Shown one piece after another: positions 1 to 7,479 of a stretch of DNA of 64,000 nt. The notes below the pieces were generated by a model that saw only the letters and a program-made list of their open reading frames with translations, had not been told where the DNA came from and searched no databases. The translations under genes and the position numbers were made by a program. Origin of the DNA: Streptomyces sp. H27-H1 (GTDB lineage Bacteria; Actinomycetota; Actinomycetes; Streptomycetales; Streptomycetaceae); contig NZ_JAPNLJ010000018.1 of the NCBI RefSeq assembly GCF_026627445.1, positions 86,362 through 150,361 on the forward strand, in the 5' to 3' direction. Position 1 is the first letter of the stretch, and each line of letters begins with the position of its first letter.

Positions 1-1
1 C

Positions 2-505
2 GGCGGAATCGGCTTCGACGTCGCCGAGTTCCTCACCGACAGCGGCGAAGGCGCCTCCCAGGACCCCGAGGTCTACTTCCGCCACTGGGGCGTGGACACC
101 TCCTACACCGGCCCCGGCGGCCTCACCGCCCCCGAGCGCCCCGCCCCGCCGCGCCAGGTCCACCTGCTCCAGCGCAAGAGCACCAAGGTCGGCGCCGGCC
201 TCGGCACCACCACCGGCTGGATCCACCGGGCGGAGCTCAAGCACCGCGGTGTCGTCTCCGTCGCGGGGGCCGCGTACGACCGCATCGACGGCGAAGGCCT
301 GCACATCACGGTGGAGGGCGAGCAGCGCCTCGTACCCGCCGACACCGTGGTGCTCTGCACCGGCCAGGAACCGCGCCGCGACCTGTACGAGGCCCTGCGC
401 GCGGCCGGCATCGACGCGCACCTGATCGGCGGCGCCGACGTGGCCGCCGAACTGGACGCCAAGCGGGCCATCCGGCAGGGCACGGAACTGGCCGCCACGC
501 TCTGA
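2..505 (+). CDS. fadH: NADPH-dependent 2,4-dienoyl-CoA reductase, C-terminal part (5' end outside window)
   Basis: The frame is open from the first bases of the window and ends with TGA at 503-505, leaving about 167 residues. The segment matches my memory of the E. coli FadH C-terminus along its whole length: GGIGFDVAEF at the start, then LLQRKSTKVGAGLGTTTGWIHR, and near the end LIGGADVAAELDAKRAIRQG. In the family this region belongs to the NAD(P)H/FAD-binding part, and the enzyme reduces 2,4-dienoyl-CoA during beta-oxidation of unsaturated fatty acids. The N-terminal flavin barrel and the 4Fe-4S cysteines lie upstream of the window and cannot be checked. The next gene starts 58 bases downstream and is probably separate. 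Confidence 0.93.
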   Translation, partial: GGIGFDVAEFLTDSGEGASQDPEVYFRHWGVDTSYTGPGGLTAPERPAPPRQVHLLQRKSTKVGAGLGTTTGWIHRAELKHRGVVSVAGAAYDRIDGEGLHITVEGEQRLVPADTVVLCTGQEPRRDLYEALRAAGIDAHLIGGADVAAELDAKRAIRQGTELAATL

Positions 506-563
506 AAGGACCGGCCGCGAAAGGGTGTTGTGGCGGCCTCGGCCGGGCCGCCACAATCATCCG

Positions 564-980
564 GTGACGACGCTGACACCGGCAGACGCGGACAAGATCC
601 TCCACGACAACTTCGCCCCCTGGGTGCTCGCCCTCGGGCTCACCGTCCAGGAGACGGGCGAGCGGCACGCCGTATTGCGGCTGCCCTGGTCCGACGCCCT
701 CGCCCGGGACGGCGGGGGCCTCAGCGGCCAGGCCCTGATGGCCGCCGCGGACACCGCCACCGTCATCGCGATCTCCGCCGCGCGCGGGGCCTACGGTCCT
801 ATGGCCACGGTCCAGCAGTCCACCAGCTTCCAGCGGCCGGTGGTCGGCGCCGACGTGCTGATCGACGTGCGGATCACCAAACTCGGCAAGCGGATGGCCT
901 TCGCCGACATCACCATGACACCCGAGGGCGGCCAGGAACCGGCCGCGAAGGCCTCCACCGTCTACGCCCTGCTGGGGTGA
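564..980 (+). CDS. PaaI-type hotdog-fold thioesterase
   Basis: A 138-residue protein starting with GTG at 564; no longer start in this frame looks better. The central segment GGGLSGQALMAAADTATVIA is the typical PaaI/YbgC-like hotdog helix, with the small-residue glycine run and acidic residue that polarise the thioester. The strand QQSTSFQRPVVGADVLIDVRI follows as in the family. The likely role is hydrolysis of an acyl- or aryl-CoA thioester, probably as a tetramer. The upstream neighbour is a dienoyl-CoA reductase, which fits CoA metabolism. The stop overlaps the MFS start by four bases (GTGA), so the two are probably translationally coupled. The true substrate cannot be told. Confidence 0.85.
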   Translation: MTTLTPADADKILHDNFAPWVLALGLTVQETGERHAVLRLPWSDALARDGGGLSGQALMAAADTATVIAISAARGAYGPMATVQQSTSFQRPVVGADVLIDVRITKLGKRMAFADITMTPEGGQEPAAKASTVYALLG

Positions 981-2290
981 GCCGCCCGCGCAGCGGACTG
1001 CGCCACAACCGCCCCTTCACCGTCTTCTGGTTCGGCCAGGCCCTGTCGGTGCTGGGCGGCTCCGTATCGCTGCTCGCGCTGCCGCTGCTCGTCCTCGAAG
1101 TCACCGGGTCCCTGGTCGGGATGGGCCTGATCACCGCCGTCTCCGGGGTCTTCGCCATCGCGACGGGAACCTTCGCGGGCCACGTCGTGGACCGGGTGGA
1201 CCGCCGCCGGCTGATGATCGGCTGCGACCTCGCGCGGGCCCTGCTGATGGGCTCCGTACCGCTGATGTGGTCCTTCGGCGGCCCCCGGATCTGGCTGCTG
1301 TACCTGGTGACCGCGCTGGTCAGCGTACTGAAGACGCTCTTCGACGTGGCCTACGTGACCGCCGTGCCCGCCCTGGTCGGACCCGATGACCTGATCGCCG
1401 CCAACGGACGGCTGATGGGCACCTTCGCCCTCGGCACGCTCCTCGGGCCGGTCGTGGCCGGCTTCCTGGTGGCCGGGGTCGGCGGCGCCTGGGCGCTGGC
1501 CCTGGACGGCGCCGGCTTCCTGGTCTCGGCGGCCAGCCTGGGGTGGGTCCGGTTCGCCGCACGGGAGAAGGCGGCGCCGGGACCGGAGGGCACCTCGCTG
1601 CGCGAGGTGTTCGTGGTGGGCTTCCGCTTCCTGTGGGGGCACGCCCTGCTGCGGCCGCTGACGGTCCTGCTCACGCTGCTGACCTTCGTCACCGTGGGCG
1701 CCACCGACCTGCTGATCTTCCGCCTGCAGAGCGACCTCGGCCGCGACGCGGCGACCGTCGGCTACGTGATCGCCGTGAGCGGCGCCGGCGTCGTGTGCGC
1801 CTCCTTCGCCGCCGGTCCGCTGCGCCGGACCCTCGGCTTCGGCCCGTGCTGGCTCGGTTCGACCGCGCTGATCGGCGTGGCAGTGGCGGCCGTCGGGACC
1901 GGCCGCAGCGTGCCGCTGATCGCGGCGATGGCCGCCCTCCTCATGTTCGGGCTGACGGTGGGCGGCATCTGCTCCATGACCCTGCGCCAGGAGGTCACCC
2001 CGGACCACCTGCTCGGGCGGGTCACCTCCGCGTTCTGGACGGTGCACAACGCCTCGGGCCCGGTGGGCGCCGCCGCGCTCACCGCCCTCGCGGCCCGGCA
2101 CGGGATCCCCTCGACGAGCCTGGCCGCCGGCGCCCTGTGCCTGCTGATCGCCGCATCGGGTCTGCTGACCCCGCTGCGCGGCAGCCGTCCGGGCCCGTCG
2201 CGGGAGCCGGTGGCGGGCTCGGGCAGGGCCCCGTTGGAGCCCGGTGTCGGCGAGCCACGCAGACAGCCGGGGCCGGGCCGACGCGGTTGA
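977..2290 (+). CDS. MFS transporter (DHA3-like efflux type)
   Basis: A 437-residue protein starting at GTG 977, which overlaps the thioesterase stop. About twelve hydrophobic segments are visible. The loop GHVVDRVDRRRLMIGCDLARA after the second helix is the motif A-like loop of the major facilitator family in its DHA3/'enterobactin exporter'-like form. A second such loop is seen before DHLLGRVTSAFWT. The C-terminal 40 residues are Pro/Gly/Arg-rich and hydrophilic, probably a cytoplasmic tail. It is likely an exporter of a small lipophilic compound. Operon position behind a thioesterase does not identify the substrate. Confidence 0.88.
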   Translation: MSRPRSGLRHNRPFTVFWFGQALSVLGGSVSLLALPLLVLEVTGSLVGMGLITAVSGVFAIATGTFAGHVVDRVDRRRLMIGCDLARALLMGSVPLMWSFGGPRIWLLYLVTALVSVLKTLFDVAYVTAVPALVGPDDLIAANGRLMGTFALGTLLGPVVAGFLVAGVGGAWALALDGAGFLVSAASLGWVRFAAREKAAPGPEGTSLREVFVVGFRFLWGHALLRPLTVLLTLLTFVTVGATDLLIFRLQSDLGRDAATVGYVIAVSGAGVVCASFAAGPLRRTLGFGPCWLGSTALIGVAVAAVGTGRSVPLIAAMAALLMFGLTVGGICSMTLRQEVTPDHLLGRVTSAFWTVHNASGPVGAAALTALAARHGIPSTSLAAGALCLLIAASGLLTPLRGSRPGPSREPVAGSGRAPLEPGVGEPRRQPGPGRRG

Positions 2291-2372
2291 GGGCCTGCGC
2301 CAGGTACCACGGCGGCGGCCCGGGACCACAGAGGCGGCCCGGGACCACGGCGGCCGCCCGGGGCGCAGGCCC
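2291..2372. terminator. Hairpin region between convergent genes
   Basis: Immediately after the MFS stop, GGGCCTGCGC (2291-2300) is the exact reverse complement of GCGCAGGCCC (2363-2372). The loop between them holds two direct copies of GCGGCCCGGGACCAC, which can also fold. It sits between the stop of the MFS gene and the stop of the DeoR gene on the other strand, so it is probably a bidirectional terminator. Confidence 0.55.
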
Positions 2373-2405
2373 CTGACCGGGTGTGCCTGATTCGGGCGGT
2401 CGGGC

Positions 2406-3218
2406 TCAGTGCTGTTCTTCGCCCGCGACGAGGAGTTCGCCCACTTCGTCCGCGAGGGCGGAGCGGGCGGGGGCGGCCAGAGCGGCGTCGGTCACGAACC
2501 AGTCGGCCTGGTGGAGGGCGGCGAAACCGCTGAGCCCCACCACCCCCCACTTGCTGTGGTCCGCCACGACGGCGACCCGGCGTGCGGAGGCGACCAGAGC
2601 CCGGTTGGTCTGGGCCTCCATGAGGTTGGGGGTGGTCAGCCCCGCCCCCTGCGCCACCCCGTGCGCGCCGAGGATGAGCAGGTCCACGTGGAGGGAGCCG
2701 ATCGCCAGATCGGCGAGCGGCCCGACCAGAGCGGCCGAGGGGGTGGGGGAGCCGCCGGTGAGCAGCAGGGTGGGGGCGCCGGCCCCCCGGTCACGGCCGT
2801 CGGCCCACACCAGTTCCGCCACCGGGAGGGAGTTGGTGACGATCGTGAGCCGCGGTACGCCGAGCAGCCGGGCGGCGACGGCGTGCGCGGTGGTGCCGCC
2901 CGAGACGGCGACCACGCTGCCCGGTTCCACCAGGGTCGCGGCCGTGTCCGCGATGGCGGCCTTGGCCTCGCCCTCCAGATCCGACTTGGCCTCGAATCCG
3001 GGCTCGTGCCCGCTGGCCCCGGCCGGGGCGACGGCTCCGCCGTGCACCTTCTCCACGGCGCCGCGCCGCGCGAGGGCGTCCAGATCCCGGCGGACTGTCA
3101 TGTCCGAGACGCCGAAACGGTCGACCAGCTCCGCCACGCGTACCGCGCCCTCGCGGCGGACCGCCTCGAGGATGAGAGCGCGTCTCTGGTGGGCCAGTTG
3201 GGCAGCCTGTTCGGCCAC
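2406..3218 (-). CDS. DeoR/GlpR family transcriptional regulator
   Basis: A 270-residue protein. I chose GTG 3218 because GGGAG lies seven bases upstream; a longer ATG start at 3269 would add 17 residues rich in Cys and Leu that are not family-like. The N-terminal helix-turn-helix reads RVAELVDRFGVSDMTVRRDL, the DeoR signature. The C-terminal two thirds is the DeoR-type sugar-phosphate sensor with VAVSGGTTAHAVA and the ILGAHGV stretch. It is divergent from galTK, with 127 bases between the starts. That suggests it controls galactose genes in response to a phosphorylated sugar, but the effector is inference. Confidence 0.9.
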   Translation of the reverse strand: MAEQAAQLAHQRRALILEAVRREGAVRVAELVDRFGVSDMTVRRDLDALARRGAVEKVHGGAVAPAGASGHEPGFEAKSDLEGEAKAAIADTAATLVEPGSVVAVSGGTTAHAVAARLLGVPRLTIVTNSLPVAELVWADGRDRGAGAPTLLLTGGSPTPSAALVGPLADLAIGSLHVDLLILGAHGVAQGAGLTTPNLMEAQTNRALVASARRVAVVADHSKWGVVGLSGFAALHQADWFVTDAALAAPARSALADEVGELLVAGEEQH

Positions 3219-3269
3219 GGGTCGCTCCCGGGAATCGGCGAATCCGGTCAGAAGGCAGCAAGATAACAC

Positions 3270-3345
3270 GGCAATGTTGTTGAAGTATGAGGAAAATCGG
3301 GCCCAAGGCTGGTGGATCCTGTTGGAAAATGTTTATTCTCGGGGG
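3270..3345 (+). promoter_or_regulatory. AT-rich galT promoter and probable DeoR control region
   Basis: This stretch is far richer in A and T than its surroundings and lies between the divergent DeoR and galT genes. TATTCT at 3334-3339 is a good -10 hexamer. Initiation about seven bases later would fall on the galT GTG at 3346, so the transcript may be leaderless. Two related words, TGTTGTTGAA and TGTTGGAAAA, occur about 50 bases apart and are candidate regulator half-sites. Confidence 0.5.
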
Positions 3346-4395
3346 GTGAAGAAGACCCTCGCGAAACTCGCGGACGGCCGCGAACTGATCTACTTCGACA
3401 CCGACGAAGGTGCCGTGCGCGACGCGCCCGACCTGCGCCCACTGGACCCGGTGGACAGCCGGCCGGAGCTGCGGCGGGACGCGGCCACCGGTGACTGGAT
3501 CACGATCGCCTCCCACCGGCAGGGCCGGACCTACCACCCGCCCGCCGGCGAATGCCCGCTCTGCCCCTCACGGGACGGCCGGCTCAGCGAGATCCCCGCC
3601 GCCGACTACGAGGTGGCCGTCTTCGAGAACCGCTTCCCCTCCCTGGCGGGCGAGGCCGGACGCTGCGAAGTCGTCTGCTTCACCCCGGACCACGAGGCCG
3701 GCTTCGCCGACCTCACCCCGTCCTCCGCCCGACTGGTCCTGGACGCCTGGACCGACCGCACCGCGGAACTCTCCGCCCTCCCCGGCGTCGAGCAGGTGTA
3801 CTGCTTCGAGAACCGGGGAGCCGAGATCGGGGTGACCCTCGCCCACCCGCACGGCCAGATCTACGCCTTCCCCTTCGTCACCCCGCGCACGGCCAAGATG
3901 ACGGCCGCCGCGGCGGCCCACCGCGCGGCCACCGGCCGGAACCTCTTCGAGGACCTGCTCGCCGGGGCCCGCGCCGCCCCGCAGCGGGTGGTGACGGCCG
4001 GGGAGCACTGGACCGCCTTCGTGCCGTACGCCGCCCGCTGGCCCTACGAGGTCCACCTCTACCCGCACCGCCGGGTCCCCGACCTCACCTGCCTGACCGA
4101 GGCCGAACGGGCCGAGTTCCCGGAGATCTACCTCGATCTGCTGCGCCGCTTCGACCGGCTGTTCCCCGTACCGGAGCAGCCGCAGGGGCCGGCCCCCACC
4201 CCGTACATCTCCGCATGGCACCAGGCGCCCCGTACCCACGGGGAGGAACTGGCCCTGCACCTGGAGCTGTTCACCATCCGCAGGGCACCCGACAAGCTCA
4301 AGTTCCTCGCCGGGACGGAGTCCGGGACCGAAGCCTTCATCAACGACGTGGCCCCCGAGACGGCCGCGCGGCGACTGCGGGAGGCCCTGGCGTGA
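3346..4395 (+). CDS. galT: Galactose-1-phosphate uridylyltransferase
   Basis: A 349-residue protein, the usual family length, starting at GTG 3346 (VKKTLAKLADGR). It transfers UMP from UDP-glucose to galactose-1-phosphate in the Leloir pathway. The catalytic motif HPHGQ is at about residues 167-171; its second histidine carries the uridylyl group. CPLCPS near residue 66 is the zinc-binding cysteine pair and ENRFPS follows. The 3' end SAWHQAP and the LHLELF region match the family. The stop overlaps galK by four bases. There is no clear Shine-Dalgarno sequence upstream, which fits the leaderless start proposed for its promoter. galE does not follow as it does in some streptomycete gal operons. 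Confidence 0.95.
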   Translation: MKKTLAKLADGRELIYFDTDEGAVRDAPDLRPLDPVDSRPELRRDAATGDWITIASHRQGRTYHPPAGECPLCPSRDGRLSEIPAADYEVAVFENRFPSLAGEAGRCEVVCFTPDHEAGFADLTPSSARLVLDAWTDRTAELSALPGVEQVYCFENRGAEIGVTLAHPHGQIYAFPFVTPRTAKMTAAAAAHRAATGRNLFEDLLAGARAAPQRVVTAGEHWTAFVPYAARWPYEVHLYPHRRVPDLTCLTEAERAEFPEIYLDLLRRFDRLFPVPEQPQGPAPTPYISAWHQAPRTHGEELALHLELFTIRRAPDKLKFLAGTESGTEAFINDVAPETAARRLREALA

Positions 4396-5618
4396 ACCGG
4401 ACCGTTCGGCGAGGCGACGAGGACGGCTGCCGGGCGAGCGGCGACGGGGGACGGGCCGAGCAGGCCGCGGACGCCTTCGGGAAGCTCTTCGGCGGCTCCC
4501 CCGACGGGGTCTGGGCGGCGCCCGGCCGGGTCAACCTGATCGGGGAACACACCGACTACAACGACGGGTTCGCCCTCCCCATCGCCCTACCGCAGACCAC
4601 TCTGCTCGCCGCCCGCGCCCGTACGGACGGGCGCCTGAGGCTGCACAGCGCACAGGGCGACGGCCGAATCACGGAACTGGCCGTGGCAGCCCTGGCGCCC
4701 CCGGCCGTGCCGGGCTGGGCCGCGTACCCGGCCGGAGTGGTCTGGGCCCTCGCCGAGGCGGGACACCCGGTCGGCGGCGCGGATCTCCACTTCGACAGCA
4801 CCGTGCCCACCGGCGCCGGCCTTTCCTCGTCCGCCGCGCTGGAGTGCGCGGTCGCCGTCGCCTACGACGAGCTGTACGGACTGCGGCTGCCCGGGCCCGA
4901 ACTCGCCCGGATCGCCCAGCGCGCGGAGAACGCCTTCGTCGGCGTCCCCTGCGGGATCATGGACCAGATGGCCTCCGTGTGCTGCACCACCGGGGCCGCC
5001 CTGCACCTCGACGCCCGTACCCCGGAGCGCCACCGGCAGGTACCCCTCGACCTCCCGGGACAGGGGCTCGGGCTGCTCGTGATCGACACCCGGGTCTCCC
5101 ACGACCTGGGCGACGGGGCGTACGCCGCCCTGCGCGCCGGCTGTGAACGGGCGGCCGTACTGCTCGGGCTGCCCGCCCTGCGGGACCTGCCCGCCGGTGA
5201 CCTCCCCGGGGCCCTGGCCGTCCTTCCGGCGGAACTCGTACCGCTGGTCCGCCACGTGGTGACCGAGAACGGCCGGGTCGTCGAGGCCGTCGCCCGGCTG
5301 CGCGACGGCGGGGCGGCGGCCCTCGGCCCGATCCTCACGGCCGGTCACGCGTCACTGCGCGACGACTACCGGGTCTCCTGCCCGGAGACCGACCTCGCGG
5401 TGAGCGCCGCGCTGGACGCCGGGGCCCTCGGAGCCCGGATGACGGGAGGGGGCTTCGGCGGCTCCGTCATCGCACTGGTGGAATCGGGAAGCGAGGCCGC
5501 GGTGGGCGACCACGTGACGGCAGCCTTCGAGGCTGCCGGCCACCGGCCCCCGCGCCTCCTCACCGTCACCCCGGCCGCGGGCGCCCACCGCCTGGCGCCG
5601 GAGCCCGGGCGCCGGTAG
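4392..5618 (+). CDS. galK: Galactokinase
   Basis: A 408-residue GHMP-family kinase starting at GTG 4392, overlapping the galT stop (GTGA). It phosphorylates galactose with ATP. The galactokinase signature GRVNLIGEHTDYNDG is at about residues 45-59. The GHMP ATP-binding loop PTGAGLSSSAALE is at about 139-151, and the C-terminal motif TGGGFGGSVIALV closes the active site. The first 25-30 residues, rich in Arg, Asp and Gly, extend beyond the usual start and may be flexible. Together with galT it forms a two-gene operon. A separate promoter for panD lies downstream. Confidence 0.96.
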   Translation: MNRTVRRGDEDGCRASGDGGRAEQAADAFGKLFGGSPDGVWAAPGRVNLIGEHTDYNDGFALPIALPQTTLLAARARTDGRLRLHSAQGDGRITELAVAALAPPAVPGWAAYPAGVVWALAEAGHPVGGADLHFDSTVPTGAGLSSSAALECAVAVAYDELYGLRLPGPELARIAQRAENAFVGVPCGIMDQMASVCCTTGAALHLDARTPERHRQVPLDLPGQGLGLLVIDTRVSHDLGDGAYAALRAGCERAAVLLGLPALRDLPAGDLPGALAVLPAELVPLVRHVVTENGRVVEAVARLRDGGAAALGPILTAGHASLRDDYRVSCPETDLAVSAALDAGALGARMTGGGFGGSVIALVESGSEAAVGDHVTAAFEAAGHRPPRLLTVTPAAGAHRLAPEPGRR

Positions 5619-5696
5619 CCCGGCGCCGGGAAGCCGGTGGACCCGCCACGCCGAGCAGGACGACAAGCAGGACGCTGGAAGACGGCCGGAGTGCGG

Positions 5697-5725
5697 CTGA
5701 CCGGAATCGCGAAGCGTTGTAGGGT
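5697..5725 (+). promoter_or_regulatory. Probable housekeeping promoter for panD
   Basis: CTGACC at 5697-5702 and TAGGGT at 5720-5725 are separated by exactly 17 bases and resemble the -35 and -10 hexamers of the principal streptomycete sigma factor. Predicted initiation near 5732 leaves a leader of about 55 bases before the panD ATG at 5787. Confidence 0.5.
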
Positions 5726-5786
5726 GCCCGGAACGCCCTTGACCTGCGTAACGCGGGCAGGGAGCAGACCTTCCGGGAGTTGTCTC

Positions 5787-6206
5787 ATGCTTCGTACCAT
5801 GTTCAAGTCCAAGATCCACCGGGCCACCGTCACCCAGGCCGACCTGCACTACGTCGGTTCCGTGACCATCGACGCCGACCTCCTCGACGCGGCGGATCTG
5901 CTGCCCGGCGAGCTCGTGCACATCGTGGACATCACCAACGGGGCACGGCTGGAGACCTACGTCATCGAGGGCGAGCGCGGTTCGGGGGTCATCGGGATCA
6001 ACGGAGCCGCCGCGCACCTCGTGCACCCCGGTGACCTGGTCATCCTCATCAGCTACGCGCAGGTGGACAACGCCGAGGCGCGGTCGTTCGAGCCGCGCGT
6101 CGTGCACGTCGACGGGGAGAACCGCATCATCGAGCTGGGTGTGGATCCGTCCGCCCCCGTTCCGGGAACGGACCAGGAGCGCAGCCCCCACGCCGTGGCT
6201 GTCTGA
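5787..6206 (+). CDS. panD: Aspartate 1-decarboxylase
   Basis: A 139-residue protein with ATG 5787 preceded by GGGAG. It converts aspartate to beta-alanine for pantothenate and CoA. The self-cleavage site is YVGS with Gly24-Ser25, the same numbering as in E. coli; cleavage gives the pyruvoyl group on the alpha chain. Further family motifs are KIHRATVT near the N-terminus, VHIVDITNGARLETY and INGAAAHL. The last 20 residues are an unconserved tail. The other pantothenate genes are not nearby. Confidence 0.97.
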   Translation: MLRTMFKSKIHRATVTQADLHYVGSVTIDADLLDAADLLPGELVHIVDITNGARLETYVIEGERGSGVIGINGAAAHLVHPGDLVILISYAQVDNAEARSFEPRVVHVDGENRIIELGVDPSAPVPGTDQERSPHAVAV

Positions 6207-6220
6207 GGGGAGTCGAGGCG

Positions 6221-6574
6221 ATGTCGCAGAACGGGTCGGTCAAGTTCGTGGACGACCGTGCGTCCGGGAGGCTGCGGGCCGTCGAGGACGGGGTGGTGGC
6301 CGGAACCATCGCCTACTTCGTGCTCGCCGAGGCCCCGCACGCCCTCGTCGCGGTCCACACCGTTGTCGAGCCGGGGCACGAGGGCCGCGGGATCGCCGGG
6401 AGCCTGGTGAAGACCTTCTACGGGATCGCGGCCGACGAGGGCGTGCCGGTCGTCCCGCTGTGCCCGTATGCCGCCGCCTGGGCCGCCAAACATCCCGAGC
6501 AGGCGCCCGAAGCGCCGGCCGGGGTGGTGGCCGCCGCCAAGGCGCAGCTCGCATCGGACCCCGGCCTGTGGTGA
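6221..6574 (+). CDS. Small GNAT-type N-acetyltransferase (YjdJ/COG2388-like)
   Basis: A 117-residue protein starting at ATG 6221, 14 bases after panD. VVEPGHEGRGIAGSLVKTF is the acetyl-CoA pyrophosphate-binding loop of a minimal GNAT fold. VPLCPYAAAWAAKHPE with its conserved Cys-Pro-Tyr is typical of the short COG2388 class. Such proteins are thought to acetylate a small substrate or a protein, but no substrate is established. Position right behind panD and a GTGA overlap with the next gene indicate one transcript. Confidence 0.88.
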   Translation: MSQNGSVKFVDDRASGRLRAVEDGVVAGTIAYFVLAEAPHALVAVHTVVEPGHEGRGIAGSLVKTFYGIAADEGVPVVPLCPYAAAWAAKHPEQAPEAPAGVVAAAKAQLASDPGLW

Positions 6575-7215
6575 CACCGCCCGCACGGGGCCTGACCCTG
6601 CTGCACACCTCGCCCGTGCACGTGCCGGTCTTCGACGCCCTGCGCGACCGCCACCACCCGGGCGTCGTCCTGCGTCACCTGGTGGCGGCGGAACTGCTGG
6701 AGCGGGCCCGTGAGCTGGGGCCCGAGTCGCAGGCCCCGGCCGTGCGGGAGCTGCTGGCGGGCTCCGAGGGGCCCGTCCTGGTCACCTGCTCCACGATCGG
6801 GGCCGTCGGCGAATCGCTGGCACGGGAACTGGGCGTCCCGGTGCTCCGCGTCGACCGCCCGCTGGCCGCCGACGCGGTCCGTAGCGGGCCGCGGATCCTT
6901 GTACTGGCCACGGTGGAGTCGACGCTGGCCCCGACGGCGGAGCTGCTGGAGGAGGAGGCCGGGGAGGCCGGCCGGCCGGTGTCGGTCCGTACCCGGCTGG
7001 TCGACGGGGCCTGGGACCGTTTCGCGGCGGGCGACGCCGCCGGCTGTCACGGGCTCGTGGCCGCCGCGGCGGACGCCGTCACCGACGCGGACGTGATCGT
7101 GCTCGCCCAGGTCTCCATGGCGGGCGCGCAGGACCTGGTCACGACGGCCGTGCCCGTCCTTTCCAGTCCCGCGTCCGGGCTCGCGGCAGCCCTGGAGAAC
7201 CAGCCCAGCGGGTAG
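6571..7215 (+). CDS. Aspartate/glutamate racemase-superfamily protein
   Basis: A 214-residue protein starting at GTG 6571 within the stop of the GNAT gene. The early HTSPVHVPVF, the VLVTCSTIGAVGE loop and the paired Rossmann-like halves resemble the Asp/Glu racemase and hydantoin racemase superfamily. The first catalytic cysteine is present (VTCST, near residue 73). At the equivalent place in the second half the sequence reads VLAQVSMAG, with no cysteine. It is therefore probably not a two-base racemase and may be a lyase-type or diverged member. Substrate unknown. Confidence 0.7.
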   Translation: MTPPARGLTLLHTSPVHVPVFDALRDRHHPGVVLRHLVAAELLERARELGPESQAPAVRELLAGSEGPVLVTCSTIGAVGESLARELGVPVLRVDRPLAADAVRSGPRILVLATVESTLAPTAELLEEEAGEAGRPVSVRTRLVDGAWDRFAAGDAAGCHGLVAAAADAVTDADVIVLAQVSMAGAQDLVTTAVPVLSSPASGLAAALENQPSG

Positions 7216-7244
7216 CGGGACCGGGTCTGGGGCAGGGTGGAGGT

Positions 7245-7412
7245 ATGACACAGCCTCCCGTGCCCGACCCGGCCCCGGTGCCCGGTCCGTTCCCCGATCC
7301 GGCGCCCCTGCCCCGGCCCGAGCCCCCGACGCCCGGTCCGGTGCCGGAACCCGATCCGGTTCCGCCACCGCCCGGCCCCGCGCCGCAGCCCGCGCCCGAG
7401 CCACTGAGCTGA
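7245..7412 (+). CDS. Proline-rich 55-residue protein, possible small gene
   Basis: ATG 7245 opens a 55-codon frame ending TGA 7410-7412. It is almost only Pro, Asp, Glu, Gly, Val and Ala, built of DPAPVPGP- and PEPDPVP-like steps. A GGTGGAGG run lies directly before the start. There is no hydrophobic segment and no cysteine. The composition could equally come from a GC-rich non-coding repeat. If real, it would be an acidic disordered peptide co-transcribed with the panD group. No function can be assigned. Confidence 0.4.
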   Translation: MTQPPVPDPAPVPGPFPDPAPLPRPEPPTPGPVPEPDPVPPPPGPAPQPAPEPLS

Positions 7413-7479
7413 TCCGGAGCCGCCGCCGCGGCCGCCCGGAGCCCCGGGCCGCCGCGGGCGTCGGCCTGTGCGTCGCGCG

